The notes under the pieces are model-generated. The model was not told the origin of the DNA, did not search any database, and saw only the letters and a list, made by a program, of their open reading frames with translations. Both the position numbers and the translations under genes were made by a program. Shown in pieces: positions 34,252 through 43,665 of a stretch of 64,000 bases of DNA; position 1 is the stretch's first letter, and each line of letters begins with the position of its first letter. Source of the stretch: Algoriphagus sp. TR-M9 (GTDB lineage: Bacteria; Bacteroidota; Bacteroidia; Cytophagales; Cyclobacteriaceae); contig NZ_CP115160.1 in assembly GCF_027594545.1 (NCBI RefSeq), positions 4,460,501-4,524,500 of the forward strand, read 5' to 3'.

Positions 34252-35184
34252 ATGAAAAGACTATTTACCTTAACCCTTTTGCTGGCTTTCTCAGCAGCTA
34301 GTTCCATTGCTCAAAATCTGGCCGAAAAACTCGGTTATCCTGCCGATACCAAGCTGCTGATAATTCATGGCGATGACGTGGGAGTATCTCATTCCCAAAC
34401 CAAGGCAACTTTTGATGCCATGAAAAATGGAGTGGTCAATTCCACCAGCATGATGGTTCCTACGGGCTGGTCGGCAGAGGTAGGGGAGATGGCTAAGGAA
34501 CTGCCAAATGCAGACATAGGAATTCACATTACCTTGACCAACGAATGGTTGAATTTCAACTGGGGACCAGAAGCAGGGAAGACGGCCGTTCCCGGTCTGG
34601 CCAATGCCAAAGGTCACATGTATCCGGATTGTGGACAAGTGGCCGCAAACGCAAGTCCCGAAGAGGTGGAAAGAGAGATCCGAGCACAAATCAAAGCTGC
34701 CAATCAGATGGGAATCATTCCTACTCATCTGGACTCTCACATGGGCTGTATTTTCTATGGAAGACCTGAATATCTAGCCTCATACCTCAGAATCGCCCAG
34801 GAACTGCAGATTCCGGCTATGATCAATCAAATGATGATAGATAATCTGGTGAAGCCAAATGCCCAGTTGTTTTCAGGGATCAATGTGGATAACTTCCCTG
34901 TGGTAGATCAGCTATTTATGGCCGAGCCGCAGGATTATCAAGCGGGAATGGAAGCTTATTATACCAAAGCACTCACTAATTTGACTGCGGGATTGAATGT
35001 GATTTTGATTCATTTGGCTTTTGATGATGAGGAAATGAATGCAGTGACTAAGGATCATGACACCTATCACGCTCCCTGGAGACAGGAGGATTATGATTTT
35101 TTCACCAGTGAAAAAGCCAAGAATCTCCTGAAGCAAAATAAAGTGCAGCTAGTGACCTGGCGCGAAGTGGGCAAAACCATGTAG
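34252..35184 (+). CDS. ChbG/YdjC-type carbohydrate deacetylase
   Basis: A 310-residue secreted protein with a signal peptide (to about residue 21, SSIAQ). The YdjC fold is shown by LLIIHGDDVGVSHSQTKA with the metal-binding GDD, IGIHITLTNEW and THLDSHMG, which provide the zinc-binding histidines. The family removes acetyl groups from diacetylchitobiose and related sugars. A secreted form is common in Bacteroidota. It is followed after 20 bp by a glycosidase-like lipoprotein, suggesting a joint role in processing an amino-sugar polymer. Confidence 0.85.
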   Translation: MKRLFTLTLLLAFSAASSIAQNLAEKLGYPADTKLLIIHGDDVGVSHSQTKATFDAMKNGVVNSTSMMVPTGWSAEVGEMAKELPNADIGIHITLTNEWLNFNWGPEAGKTAVPGLANAKGHMYPDCGQVAANASPEEVEREIRAQIKAANQMGIIPTHLDSHMGCIFYGRPEYLASYLRIAQELQIPAMINQMMIDNLVKPNAQLFSGINVDNFPVVDQLFMAEPQDYQAGMEAYYTKALTNLTAGLNVILIHLAFDDEEMNAVTKDHDTYHAPWRQEDYDFFTSEKAKNLLKQNKVQLVTWREVGKTM

Positions 35185-35204
35185 TTTTGCGAAAAATCTA
35201 TTTC

Positions 35205-36587
35205 ATGTCTAGAGTATTATTACCAATACTGCTGCTTAGCGTTATTTTATATGCCTGTCAAGGGTCAAAGCCTGAAGAGGCAAAACTATTGGAAAGCTTG
35301 GAGCGCTTGCCCTCTTTGGATGTTACAGAAGTGGAGACTTTTTCTTTGGCCAATGACCAAATTCTGATTTCTGAAGGATCTGTATCGCTTAAATCCATCC
35401 AACTGCTTCAGGGTTTTTCTTCGGTTATAAAGATCGATGATCAAAACTTTTGCCTTGAAAACCCAATTGCGGAGAAAAAGTATCCTTTTGCCATCAAACA
35501 GGAGTTCGAGCTGGAGGAAATGGAAGTGCTGCGTTTGCTTGTTTTAAGTCAAGACAAACCGGGGCTGACTATGCTGAATTTTATCAAAAATGTGGGCAAC
35601 GCTCCCTTAAACCTGAGTTTTCAGTTTGGTGCAGCGAGTGAGCTCAAACCTAGTATGTTGATGGATAGCACGTATGGAGTGGATGGAGCGGATCAGGTGA
35701 TTTTTGATGAGTTAACGGGCGTTATTACTGCCAAAGATGCACTAAATGACTGGTATGCAACTTGGGCCTCTTCTGCAGATTATGTGCTGAAACCGGCCTC
35801 AATAGCGTGTGATGCTGCAGATTCAACGCTGAGCAAAACATCCGGTTTCCAGGTTGATCTGATGCTTGCACCGGGTCAAGAGCAGGTTGTTCCGGTTTAT
35901 CTAGCAGGCTCTGACCAGAGTGAGCTTATGGCTATGGAGACTCTGGCGGAGCTTCGAACGGATTTGTATTCAGATTGGGACCAGAGTTATGCACTTGTAG
36001 ATTCTTTATTGTCCACTTCGAAAGTAACACTACCTTCGGTCGAATTGCAGCAAGCTTACCTATGGAGTAAGTTTAAGGCTGGTGTTTACCAATTTCCAGC
36101 AGAGAAAAAGGAAACTGCTGCAATCGACCCTGATCAGCTTCTCCATTTTTATGAGATGAACTATAAGGGCTTTACTGCCTCGATTGACCAAACGCTTTTT
36201 TTCACAGATTTAGATCAGCCTAGGCATCTGACTCCTGCTTTTAAATATATGCAGCCTTTGGTTTTGAGCTTGATGGGAATTCAGGGTGATATAGTAAACA
36301 GAGTGACTTATGTCCGTCCCAATTTACCTACTGAATGGAATGAAGCATCCATAGAAAATCTCTGGATAGACGATAACCAACTGGATATAGCCATTACCTC
36401 GGAGGAAAATCACCTAACAGTAGAAATCACCCAGAGCCAGAAAAAAGCCGGCTTATCCATAGAATTGCCCGAAGCATTTATGCAGGTAAAAGTGCTGGGC
36501 AAGGAAGTGAGTAACGATACCAAAGATGGCTTCCGCAGGATATTGATGACTGGAGACCATGTGAGGATTGAGGCTAGTAAAAAATAA
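35205..36587 (+). CDS. lipoprotein resembling a glycosidase with a reduced catalytic barrel
   Basis: About 460 residues from the ATG at 35205, with lipobox LYAC. The N-terminal beta-sandwich-like half and the C-terminal segment (TYVRPNLPTEWNEASIENLW) resemble the flanking domains of (alpha/alpha)6 glycoside hydrolases. Between them, where a ~350-residue barrel should lie, there are only about 130 residues, and I see no catalytic carboxylate motif. It may be a sugar-binding remnant rather than an enzyme. It sits 20 bp after the ChbG-type gene. This reading is inference; the family is not recognised with certainty. Confidence 0.5.
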   Translation: MSRVLLPILLLSVILYACQGSKPEEAKLLESLERLPSLDVTEVETFSLANDQILISEGSVSLKSIQLLQGFSSVIKIDDQNFCLENPIAEKKYPFAIKQEFELEEMEVLRLLVLSQDKPGLTMLNFIKNVGNAPLNLSFQFGAASELKPSMLMDSTYGVDGADQVIFDELTGVITAKDALNDWYATWASSADYVLKPASIACDAADSTLSKTSGFQVDLMLAPGQEQVVPVYLAGSDQSELMAMETLAELRTDLYSDWDQSYALVDSLLSTSKVTLPSVELQQAYLWSKFKAGVYQFPAEKKETAAIDPDQLLHFYEMNYKGFTASIDQTLFFTDLDQPRHLTPAFKYMQPLVLSLMGIQGDIVNRVTYVRPNLPTEWNEASIENLWIDDNQLDIAITSEENHLTVEITQSQKKAGLSIELPEAFMQVKVLGKEVSNDTKDGFRRILMTGDHVRIEASKK

Positions 36588-36588
36588 G

Positions 36589-37020
36589 CTATCGTAATTC
36601 TCCAAATGCCGTCAAAATCAACCTTCTACCTCCCCCGTATTTGCGAAATTCGCAGAGATAAATTCCCTGCCAAGTTCCAAGGTTGAGTTTTCCACCAGTA
36701 ATCGGGATTTGAAGATGGCTATCAAAAAAACTGGCTTTAATGTGCGCAGGCATATCATCAGGCCCTTCATAAGTGTGGATAAAACGTGGATAAGATTCTG
36801 GAATTAACTCATTTACGAAGGTCTGGAAGTCCTTTCTGACAGTAGGATCAGCATTTTCATTGATAGTCAAAGCAGCAGAAGTATGCTGGATAAAGACTTG
36901 AAGAAATCCGGTTTGGATTTTCCTGATTTCCGGTATTGCCTCTTCTATTTCATCGGTGATCAGATGATACCCTGCGGGAAAAGCGTTTAATTGAAGTTGG
37001 TGTTGGAAAAAACTGTTCAT
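36589..37020 (-). CDS. YjbQ/UPF0047 family protein
   Basis: A 143-residue cytoplasmic protein from the ATG at 37020. The family signatures are FIQHTSAALTINENADP, HTYEGPDDMPAHIKAS and GTWQGIYLCEFR. Members form trimers and some have weak thiamine-phosphate-synthase activity; the family is sometimes annotated as secondary thiamine-phosphate synthase. It is convergent with the glycosidase-like gene. It lies about 2.2 kb from a TPP-riboswitch operon, which may be chance. Confidence 0.9.
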   Translation of the reverse strand: MNSFFQHQLQLNAFPAGYHLITDEIEEAIPEIRKIQTGFLQVFIQHTSAALTINENADPTVRKDFQTFVNELIPESYPRFIHTYEGPDDMPAHIKASFFDSHLQIPITGGKLNLGTWQGIYLCEFRKYGGGRRLILTAFGELR

Positions 37021-37075
37021 TTTCAAAAATAAGGCTAGATCCCGAGATATTAAAAATCGGACTTTCGCCCCTCAT

Positions 37076-37486
37076 TTACTGCCTGTCCAAAAACAGCTTG
37101 ACACCATTACAGGAATCCCAAGTACCAGCCAGCTCTCCTTGGCTATTGACGAAATAATCCTCCATTCCTTCTTCGCAACTATGGATAAGCACACTGTTGC
37201 TGGTATTGAACTGAAAGATGTAGTGCGTAAGATTATCAGCATTCATTGTTTCATAAGTGCCATCTACGGTGTATTTGCCTACTTTTTTTACAAATGTCCC
37301 GTCTGTGCGCAGCGAATAGGAAAATGTGGAGTCAGATACGCTGGTATATTCCAGCTTTCCGTCTTTCATTTCTTGATAGCCAACTAGATTCCAGGTCTGT
37401 CCCTGGTCTTTGGGCTCTGGCTGATCGTTGAAGTCACAGGAGAATGCGATTAGAGCGATTAGGGAGAAAATTAGTGATCTTTGCAT
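37076..37486 (-). CDS. lipocalin-like lipoprotein, paralogue 1
   Basis: A 136-residue lipoprotein from the ATG at 37486 (lipobox AFSC). The short beta-rich body has QTWNLVGYQE at the start, SDSTFSYSLRTDGTFVK in the middle and a paired cysteine motif near the end. This is like Bacteroidota lipocalin-like domain proteins. It is paralogous to the gene at 37753-38175: order of motifs, lengths and the Cys pair match. Ligand unknown. Confidence 0.65.
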   Translation of the reverse strand: MQRSLIFSLIALIAFSCDFNDQPEPKDQGQTWNLVGYQEMKDGKLEYTSVSDSTFSYSLRTDGTFVKKVGKYTVDGTYETMNADNLTHYIFQFNTSNSVLIHSCEEGMEDYFVNSQGELAGTWDSCNGVKLFLDRQ

Positions 37487-37752
37487 GGCAATTACTAAAT
37501 GGTTGGTAGAAATTCTATTGCCCAAAAATCAATTACTTTGCCATAATGGAATATTCCCCAAAAATCTTTACTCTTTTCAGCTATTAACTTGAAATTCAGT
37601 GTTATTCTAGCCTATAGCGCCTATAGGATTAGCAAAGTAATTTCCATTAAGCCAACTGTTAATTCGCTTGATATCAGATACCTGGGCTTGCCTTCCGTGT
37701 ACAAAATGCCCTTTTTCTACACATTTTCATTACAGGAATAATCTGGGCTGAT

Positions 37753-38175
37753 TCACTCTACCAAAGTAAAATACAAGGATGCACCATCGCATGGAGCGCT
37801 TCCGCCCACCAGCATCCCATTTTCATCAATGAAAAGATATTCCCGGTTTGCAAAGCAGCTATGTCTTAAAATGTCCTCTTCGAAATTCAGTATGTATTCC
37901 TTCCTTTCTCCTCCGACTTCATAGATTTTAAACTCTTGCTTGTAAGTACCAGAAGTGCTTTCCTCGCCTACTGTTTTGACGTAGGTTCCGTCCTTTTTGA
38001 ACAAATAGGTGTACGAGGAGTCACTGATAGTCTGAAAACCAGAATCTCCCCCAAAACCGAAAACCCGCCAACCGGCTATTTTCCAGGTCTGCGGGTATTC
38101 ATTGTAGGGTTTTTCATCCTCCTGACAGGAAAATGTGAAAATAGAAAGAAGGCAAAGTAGCAACAATCGGGTCAT
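37753..38175 (-). CDS. lipocalin-like lipoprotein, paralogue 2
   Basis: A 140-residue lipoprotein (lipobox TFSC, Cys17). It shares the QTWKIAGW start, SDSSYTYLFKKDGTYVKTVG middle and CDGASLYF end with the neighbour at 37076-37486. The 266-bp gap between the two contains no hairpin terminator I can recognise. Function unknown. Confidence 0.65.
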   Translation of the reverse strand: MTRLLLLCLLSIFTFSCQEDEKPYNEYPQTWKIAGWRVFGFGGDSGFQTISDSSYTYLFKKDGTYVKTVGEESTSGTYKQEFKIYEVGGERKEYILNFEEDILRHSCFANREYLFIDENGMLVGGSAPCDGASLYFTLVE

Positions 38176-38241
38176 GCGGTAAGATGCTTTGTTGAGAGAC
38201 TTTCCTAGACCAGACGCAGGACTCAGGCAATTCGCTACCGA

Positions 38242-39087
38242 TCAGATCTTTTCTATGTGGTTTTCCAAAACTCCTACTTGATCAATTCCGATTCGGACTT
38301 TGTCTCCTTCTGCCAATGTAAAATCATCCGGGACTATGCCTGTGCCGGTCATCAGAAAGCAACCTATAGGAAATGTATTTGCCCGAAATAGCCAACCGGC
38401 TAATTCCTTCGGCTTTCGTTTCAGCTGGGTGAGTGGAGTTTCTCCCACAAAGGCCAGCACATCATCTCTGAAGATCTCCAGACGGATATTTGCTGTCTCT
38501 TCTATGGCTTCATCTGTGAGGTAGAGGCATGGGCCTATGGCTGCACAGCCTGCATAAACCTTTGCCTGCGGCAAATAAAGCGGGTTTTCACCTTCTATAC
38601 TTCTGCTGCTCATGTCATTTCCACAGGTATAGCCTTGGATTTTTCCTGTAGGAGAAATCACCAAAGTCAGTTCTGGTTCTGGTACATCCCAGGTGGAATC
38701 TTTTCGGATATTCACAGCTGCTCCAGGAGGGGAAACCCGGCTTGCAGTAGCTTTGAAGAAAAGTTCCGGTCGATCTGCATGGTAAACCTTGTCGTAGAAA
38801 TCCGCCCCTCCGGCATCTTGTGATTCCTCCATTCTAGCGGTTCGGCTTCGGTAGTAAGTCACACCTGCAGCCCAGATTTCCTGATTGCCCATAGGAGCTA
38901 AAATTCCCCTGGCCAAAGTGGCCTCAGCTTCTTCATCGGAAATCTGCGTCCAGGAATGTGATTCTGCGCTTAAATAATCCTTGAGATTCTCCTGAGCGAG
39001 GAGCTGGTCCCAGTCTAATTCCGGTCCTAAAAGGAATTGGTTTTCTTGCTGTAAAAGTGTGCCCGTGGGCAGTTTATAGATTTTCAT
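38242..39087 (-). CDS. fumarylacetoacetate hydrolase family protein
   Basis: A 281-residue FAH-fold enzyme with the N-terminal lead-in domain and the metal-binding core: DVPEPELTLVISPTGKIQGY, GNDMSSRSIEGENPLYLPQAK and an FLMTGTGIVPDDFTL end. It probably acts as a 2-keto acid (hydroxy-keto-pentanoate type) hydratase or hydrolase in sugar-acid or aromatic catabolism. There is no catabolic operon around it. Divergent from the TPP-controlled operon. Confidence 0.85.
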   Translation of the reverse strand: MKIYKLPTGTLLQQENQFLLGPELDWDQLLAQENLKDYLSAESHSWTQISDEEAEATLARGILAPMGNQEIWAAGVTYYRSRTARMEESQDAGGADFYDKVYHADRPELFFKATASRVSPPGAAVNIRKDSTWDVPEPELTLVISPTGKIQGYTCGNDMSSRSIEGENPLYLPQAKVYAGCAAIGPCLYLTDEAIEETANIRLEIFRDDVLAFVGETPLTQLKRKPKELAGWLFRANTFPIGCFLMTGTGIVPDDFTLAEGDKVRIGIDQVGVLENHIEKI

Positions 39088-39214
39088 AGGTTAATAGGGT
39101 TTAGCTGGGAATTTATGAAAAACTTTTAAGAAGAAAGTAAGATCAATACAAGAGATAGCACATTTCCTGGGCCGTATAGATGAAATCTCTTGAATTAATT
39201 TTCTAATCCATAGG

Positions 39215-39245
39215 TTTGGATGGCAATTTTTCCATCTTACCTTTG
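39215..39245 (+). promoter_or_regulatory. consensus Bacteroidota promoter of the TPP operon
   Basis: TTTG at 39215-39218 and TACCTTTG at 39238-39245 are separated by 19 nt. This is a perfect match to TTTG-N19-TAnnTTTG. The expected start is near 39251, a few bases before the riboswitch. Confidence 0.85.
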
Positions 39246-39255
39246 CCAATAGATC

Positions 39256-39331
39256 ATAAGGGGTGCCTTAATAAAACGGGCTGAGATCATACCCATACGA
39301 CCTGATCCGGGTAATGCCGGCGAAGGGAAAT
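39256..39331 (+). promoter_or_regulatory. TPP riboswitch (THI element)
   Basis: The thiamine-pyrophosphate aptamer is recognisable from GGGGTGCC (39260-39267), CTGAGATCATACCC (39281-39294, the pyrimidine-binding CUGAGA), CCTGATCCGGGTAATGCCGG (39301-39320) and CGAAGGGA (39321-39328). The 150-nt expression platform to the ATG at 39481 holds a small CCCGAAAGGG hairpin ending 13 bases before the start codon. CTTTCCC near 39436 could pair with the aptamer's GGGAAA. Translational control is my inference, since no T-rich terminator is present. Confidence 0.95.
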
Positions 39332-39480
39332 GAACGAGCAACATCATACTGGAATCTTTAGCAGAGCGGTACCCTCTGAGCATTTTGCAGTTTTGATGTG
39401 CATGCGGGTAAACAATCACGGAAAACTTCCCCTAAGCTTTCCCATGTTTCACTCAAAATCCCGAAAGGGACATTTATTAC

Positions 39481-41868
39481 ATGAAAAAAGTATTAATAGG
39501 TTTGGCATTTTGCCTAGCCGCAATTTCTAGCTGGGCCCAGCAAAGCCTCAGTGGAAAAGTGCTCGATGCTAGTACTGGTGAACCTCTGGTAGGCGCTTCA
39601 GTCTGGGCAGAAAATCAGGGAAAAGGTGGAGTCACTGACGAAAATGGCCTGTTCACCATCAATAAATTGAACGAAGGAAGTCTGGAACTGCGCGTTTCTT
39701 ACATTGGCTACCTCACGGTCAAGCAGGGCATAACTTTTCCTTATTCAGGAGAGCTGATCTTCAGGCTCCAGCCTACAGAACTGATGACTGAGGAGATCAT
39801 CGTGTCTGCCACGAGGGCCTCGCAAAGTACTCCTACCACGTTTCAGGAGATCAGTAAAGAAGAGCTTGCCAAGCGCAATCTAGGTCAGGATATCCCTATG
39901 CTCTTGAATTTTACGCCTTCTGTAGTGACCAACTCAGATGCTGGTGCAGGAATAGGATACACTGGCATGAGAATTCGAGGATCGGATCAGACCAGAATCA
40001 ATGTGACAGTAAATGGTATTCCTATGAATGACGCAGAGTCCCATGGGGTATTCTGGGTAAATATGCCGGATTTTGCTTCCTCGGTGAATACCATGCAGAT
40101 TCAGCGCGGAGTCGGCACATCTACCAATGGTGCCGCGACTTTTGGCGCAAGCCTGAATATCCAAACGGACACCCGAAATGACGAGGCTTATGCAGAAATC
40201 GATAATTCTGCCGGCTCATTCAATTCCTGGAAACATACCGTAAAAGCCGGAACGGGGCTACTCAATAACCGTTTTGCGGTGGATGCCAGGCTTTCAAAGA
40301 TTTCCTCTGACGGATATGTGGATCGGGCGACTTCTGATTTGCGCTCCTACTTTGTGTCGGCTGGCTTTTATGGGGAAGACCATGTATTGAAGTTGAATGT
40401 GTTTTCAGGAAAGGAAAAGACGTACCAAAGCTGGTACGGACTGCCGGAGTCTAAGCTGGAAGATGACCGAACGTTCAATTACTACACGTACGACAATGAA
40501 ACGGATAACTATCAGCAGGATCACTACCAGCTGATCTATGCAGGTAAAATCGGCGATAACTGGAAAACCAATGCCGCACTACACTACACTTATGGTCGCG
40601 GATATTATGAGCAGTATCGGGAAGATGACGATTTTGCCAGCTATAATTTACCTGATGTGGTGATCGGAGACTCTACCATCAGCAGCACGGACATTATTCG
40701 CAGAAGATGGCTGGACAATGACTTCTACGGTGCAGTTGCCTCCATCAATTATGTCTCTGACAATGGCAAATGGGATGTGGTACTAGGCGGTGGAGCCAAT
40801 CGCTACGATGGTGATCACTTTGGAGAAATCATCTGGGCTAGAATCGCCGGGGATACAGATATTCGGGATCGTTATTATGACAACAATGCCGTCAAAGATG
40901 ACCGGAATATCTATTTGAAAGGGACTTATGAGGTTTCTCCAGGCCTAAATCTCTTTGGAGATCTTCAGGTGCGAGGGATTGACTACTCTTTCATAGGAGT
41001 AAATGACGACGGTAGAATAGTAGATGGAGAAGAAAAATACACCTTCTTCAATCCCAAATTTGGCGCTAGTTATGAGAAAAATGGCCGAACCTGGTATGCC
41101 AGTTTTGCTGTCGCAAACCGTGAGCCTACCCGATCTGATTTCACCGATAATCCGATCACCGAAGTGCCCAGACCTGAGCGGCTCAATAATGTGGAGGCAG
41201 GAATCCGCTCCCAAAGTGGAAGGTTCAGTTACAATGCCAATTTCTACTACATGGGCTACAAAGACCAGCTGATCCAAACCGGGCAAATCAATGATGTGGG
41301 TGCTTATATCCGGGAAAATGTCCCTGATTCATACCGGGCCGGTATAGAACTGGATGGGGCTTACCAGCTTTCTGATGCCTGGGTCATCGGGGGTAATTTG
41401 GCTTTAAGCCAAAATAAAATCAAGGAATTCACCGAGTACATCGATGACTATAGCACAGATGAATTCACACAGGAATCCTTTACCTATACCGATACGGATA
41501 TCGCCTTTTCTCCAAACATAGTTTCCTCGGCGATGATTGAATTCAAGCCTGTCCAGAACCTTTCACTCAACTGGATGAGCAAGTATGTGGGCAAGCAATA
41601 TTTAGATAATACCTCCAATGACGCACGAACCTTGGATGCGTTTTTTACCAATGATTTCAGGGTGAGTTATTCAGTGCAGCCTAGGTATTTCAAAAGCATA
41701 GAGCTGAACCTCATGGTCAATAATGTTTTCAATGAGATGTACGAACCTAATGGCTACACCTTTAGCTATTACGTGCCGGGAGAAAATGAAAAGGAACTGG
41801 TGACAGAGAACTATTACTACCCCATGGCCGGCACTAATTTTATGCTGGGGTTGAGTTTGAAATTCTAA
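39481..41868 (+). CDS. TonB-dependent receptor under TPP control (thiamine-type)
   Basis: A 795-residue outer-membrane receptor with signal peptide (to WAQ), carboxypeptidase-like domain (about 21-100), plug (EEIIVSATRASQSTPTTF onward with RIRGSDQTRINVTVNGIP) and a 22-strand barrel ending LGLSLKF. As the first gene after a TPP riboswitch it most likely imports thiamine or a precursor or a phosphorylated form, like Omr1 receptors of Bacteroides. Unlike those, no PnuT-type inner-membrane transporter or TnR3 kinase gene follows. Confidence 0.88.
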   Translation: MKKVLIGLAFCLAAISSWAQQSLSGKVLDASTGEPLVGASVWAENQGKGGVTDENGLFTINKLNEGSLELRVSYIGYLTVKQGITFPYSGELIFRLQPTELMTEEIIVSATRASQSTPTTFQEISKEELAKRNLGQDIPMLLNFTPSVVTNSDAGAGIGYTGMRIRGSDQTRINVTVNGIPMNDAESHGVFWVNMPDFASSVNTMQIQRGVGTSTNGAATFGASLNIQTDTRNDEAYAEIDNSAGSFNSWKHTVKAGTGLLNNRFAVDARLSKISSDGYVDRATSDLRSYFVSAGFYGEDHVLKLNVFSGKEKTYQSWYGLPESKLEDDRTFNYYTYDNETDNYQQDHYQLIYAGKIGDNWKTNAALHYTYGRGYYEQYREDDDFASYNLPDVVIGDSTISSTDIIRRRWLDNDFYGAVASINYVSDNGKWDVVLGGGANRYDGDHFGEIIWARIAGDTDIRDRYYDNNAVKDDRNIYLKGTYEVSPGLNLFGDLQVRGIDYSFIGVNDDGRIVDGEEKYTFFNPKFGASYEKNGRTWYASFAVANREPTRSDFTDNPITEVPRPERLNNVEAGIRSQSGRFSYNANFYYMGYKDQLIQTGQINDVGAYIRENVPDSYRAGIELDGAYQLSDAWVIGGNLALSQNKIKEFTEYIDDYSTDEFTQESFTYTDTDIAFSPNIVSSAMIEFKPVQNLSLNWMSKYVGKQYLDNTSNDARTLDAFFTNDFRVSYSVQPRYFKSIELNLMVNNVFNEMYEPNGYTFSYYVPGENEKELVTENYYYPMAGTNFMLGLSLKF

Positions 41869-41890
41869 GAAATCTAAGCTGAAGCAAACC

Positions 41891-42613
41891 ATGCAACTCG
41901 AGAAAAAACACTTTGAAATACTTCCAAAAGCGCAGCAAAACTGGCAAAACAGGCCGGAATGGTTTTTCAACCGAGCGCATACTGATACCTATGAACTTTG
42001 GTATGAAGGCAGGTACAAGCGGGCGGAAATCTGGCAAAAGAAGGTGATGGAGCAGCTGGTTTCCAAAGATACCCGGATCAAAACCTTGCTTGAATTTGGC
42101 TGTGGCACCACCAGATTCACCCGCTGGTGGAAGGAAATCGGGATCAAAGCAACCGGAGGGGACATTTCCCCTCTGATGCTTTCCCAAGCCATCAATCTCT
42201 TCGAGGGAGATCTGGTCATGGCAGATTCTCATCACATGCCTTTCAAGGATCATACCTTTGATTCCCTGGCTTTCATTACCACTTTTGAATATTATAAAGA
42301 TCCCGTAAAAGTGATTCGTGAATCTGCCCGTGTGGCCAAATACGGTATCGCGATGGGTATGATGAACCGAAATTCCCCTAAAGTACTGAGGCGGAGGGTA
42401 CAGCAGGTTTTTGGCAAAAATCCGTTCTACGTGACAGCTACATTTTATACTCCTGCCATGCTGATCAAAATCATTGAAGAGGCATTGCAAGGAAGGGAAT
42501 ATACCATAGAATGGTCGTGCACAGGTTTGCCCAAGTGGTTTCCGGTGCAGCAATGGAGCGTTCCGTACGGAGATTTCTTTGGCTTATATGTGAAATTCAC
42601 AGATGTAGACTGA
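41891..42613 (+). CDS. SAM-dependent methyltransferase in the TPP operon
   Basis: A 240-residue class I methyltransferase with motif I LLEFGCGTTRFTRWW (near 66), acidic GGDISPLM, motif IV FDSLAFITTFEY and a basic region PKVLRRRVQQV. It resembles Ubie/BioC-type small-molecule enzymes. It starts 22 bp after the receptor gene and its stop shares bases with the next ATG (ATGA). A methyltransferase is not part of any known thiamine route. A Trm112-like protein, a known methyltransferase activator fold, is encoded three genes later in the same operon. Confidence 0.82.
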   Translation: MQLEKKHFEILPKAQQNWQNRPEWFFNRAHTDTYELWYEGRYKRAEIWQKKVMEQLVSKDTRIKTLLEFGCGTTRFTRWWKEIGIKATGGDISPLMLSQAINLFEGDLVMADSHHMPFKDHTFDSLAFITTFEYYKDPVKVIRESARVAKYGIAMGMMNRNSPKVLRRRVQQVFGKNPFYVTATFYTPAMLIKIIEEALQGREYTIEWSCTGLPKWFPVQQWSVPYGDFFGLYVKFTDVD

Positions 42614-43665
42614 TGGCAGAGCTGGGCAAAATCAATCACGAAGGGTATCAAAACTTGCTTGCAGGCAGGCTGGGTGCGCTGCGCCCAGAAGTAAGACAAG
42701 GGCCAGATTTTGGGGTAGATGTTTCGATTACTGCTTTGCCGGGAGGTTTGGCCATGGCGGCCACCAGCGATCCTTTGTCATTGATTCCTTCCCTGGGATT
42801 GCAGGAATCGGCCTGGCTCAGCGTGCACCTCATGGCAAATGACATGGCGACTACTGGTTTTGCCCCGCAATATGGGCAGTTTGTATTGAACCTTCCGGAT
42901 ACGTTAAGCAATGAAGACTTTAGTACCTACTGGGGTTTTATTGATCGCTATTGTAAAGAAATCGGAGTAGCTATTACAGGGGGACATACCGGTTTTGTGC
43001 CAGGACAAAATTCAACTTTCGCCGGTGGCGGTACCTTGATTACCATTGCTCCAGAATCAGAAATGGTCTGTGCTACTGGTGCGAAAGAGGGTGATGTGAT
43101 TTTGGTGACCAAGTCCTGTGCTTTGACGGCCACGGCGATTTTGGGAATGAGCTTCCCTGAAACCATCAAGAATAAGCTGGGGAAAGAAATCTATGAGTCT
43201 GCCTGCGCGCAATTCTATCAAACTTCTTCGCTGAAAGATGGCTTGATCGCAGCCGGGCAAAGCGAGAAATTCCCGGAAATCACAGCCATGCACGATGTGA
43301 CGGAAGGCGGAGTATTAGGAGCGATTTACGAAATGTTGACTGCTTCAGGAAAAGGTGGAAGAATAGAAAATGACTTGATTCCTGTGGGAGAAATAGCTTC
43401 CCAAATTTCTACGTTATTTGATTTAGACCCACGCTACTGTGTGGGAGCTGGGGCAATGGTGATTTCCTGCAATTCTGAGAAATCGGATGAATTGATCTCC
43501 AGATTGGCAAAAGCAAACATTGCCTGCGCAGCTGTGGGCACCGTGAAATCTGCGGAATCTGGCATTATGCTGAGCGAGAAAGAATCGGTATCCCCGCTCA
43601 TTTACCAAGAAACTGATCCCTACTGGGCGGCCTATTTCAACGCATTAAAGCAAGGATGGAAATGA
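42613..43665 (+). CDS. AIR-synthase-related (HypE/ThiL-like) ATP-binding protein
   Basis: A 350-residue protein of the PurM/HypE/ThiL superfamily, from the ATG at 42613. The N-terminal half has TSDPLSLIPSLG and HLMANDMATTGFAPQYGQF; the C-terminal half has ITGGHTGFVPGQNSTFAGGG, MHDVTEGGVLGAIYEML and DPRYCVGAGAMV. ThiL is the thiamine-monophosphate kinase of this superfamily, so in a TPP-controlled operon it may replace ThiL. Its motifs are nearer the HypE-like AIR-synthase-related group. It overlaps the methyltransferase and ThiE-like genes. Confidence 0.78.
   Translation: MAELGKINHEGYQNLLAGRLGALRPEVRQGPDFGVDVSITALPGGLAMAATSDPLSLIPSLGLQESAWLSVHLMANDMATTGFAPQYGQFVLNLPDTLSNEDFSTYWGFIDRYCKEIGVAITGGHTGFVPGQNSTFAGGGTLITIAPESEMVCATGAKEGDVILVTKSCALTATAILGMSFPETIKNKLGKEIYESACAQFYQTSSLKDGLIAAGQSEKFPEITAMHDVTEGGVLGAIYEMLTASGKGGRIENDLIPVGEIASQISTLFDLDPRYCVGAGAMVISCNSEKSDELISRLAKANIACAAVGTVKSAESGIMLSEKESVSPLIYQETDPYWAAYFNALKQGWK

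Noticed and set aside
41840..42553. 237-residue antisense frame over the TPP-operon methyltransferase
   Set aside because: The plus-strand gene has clear methyltransferase motifs; the antisense protein has none.
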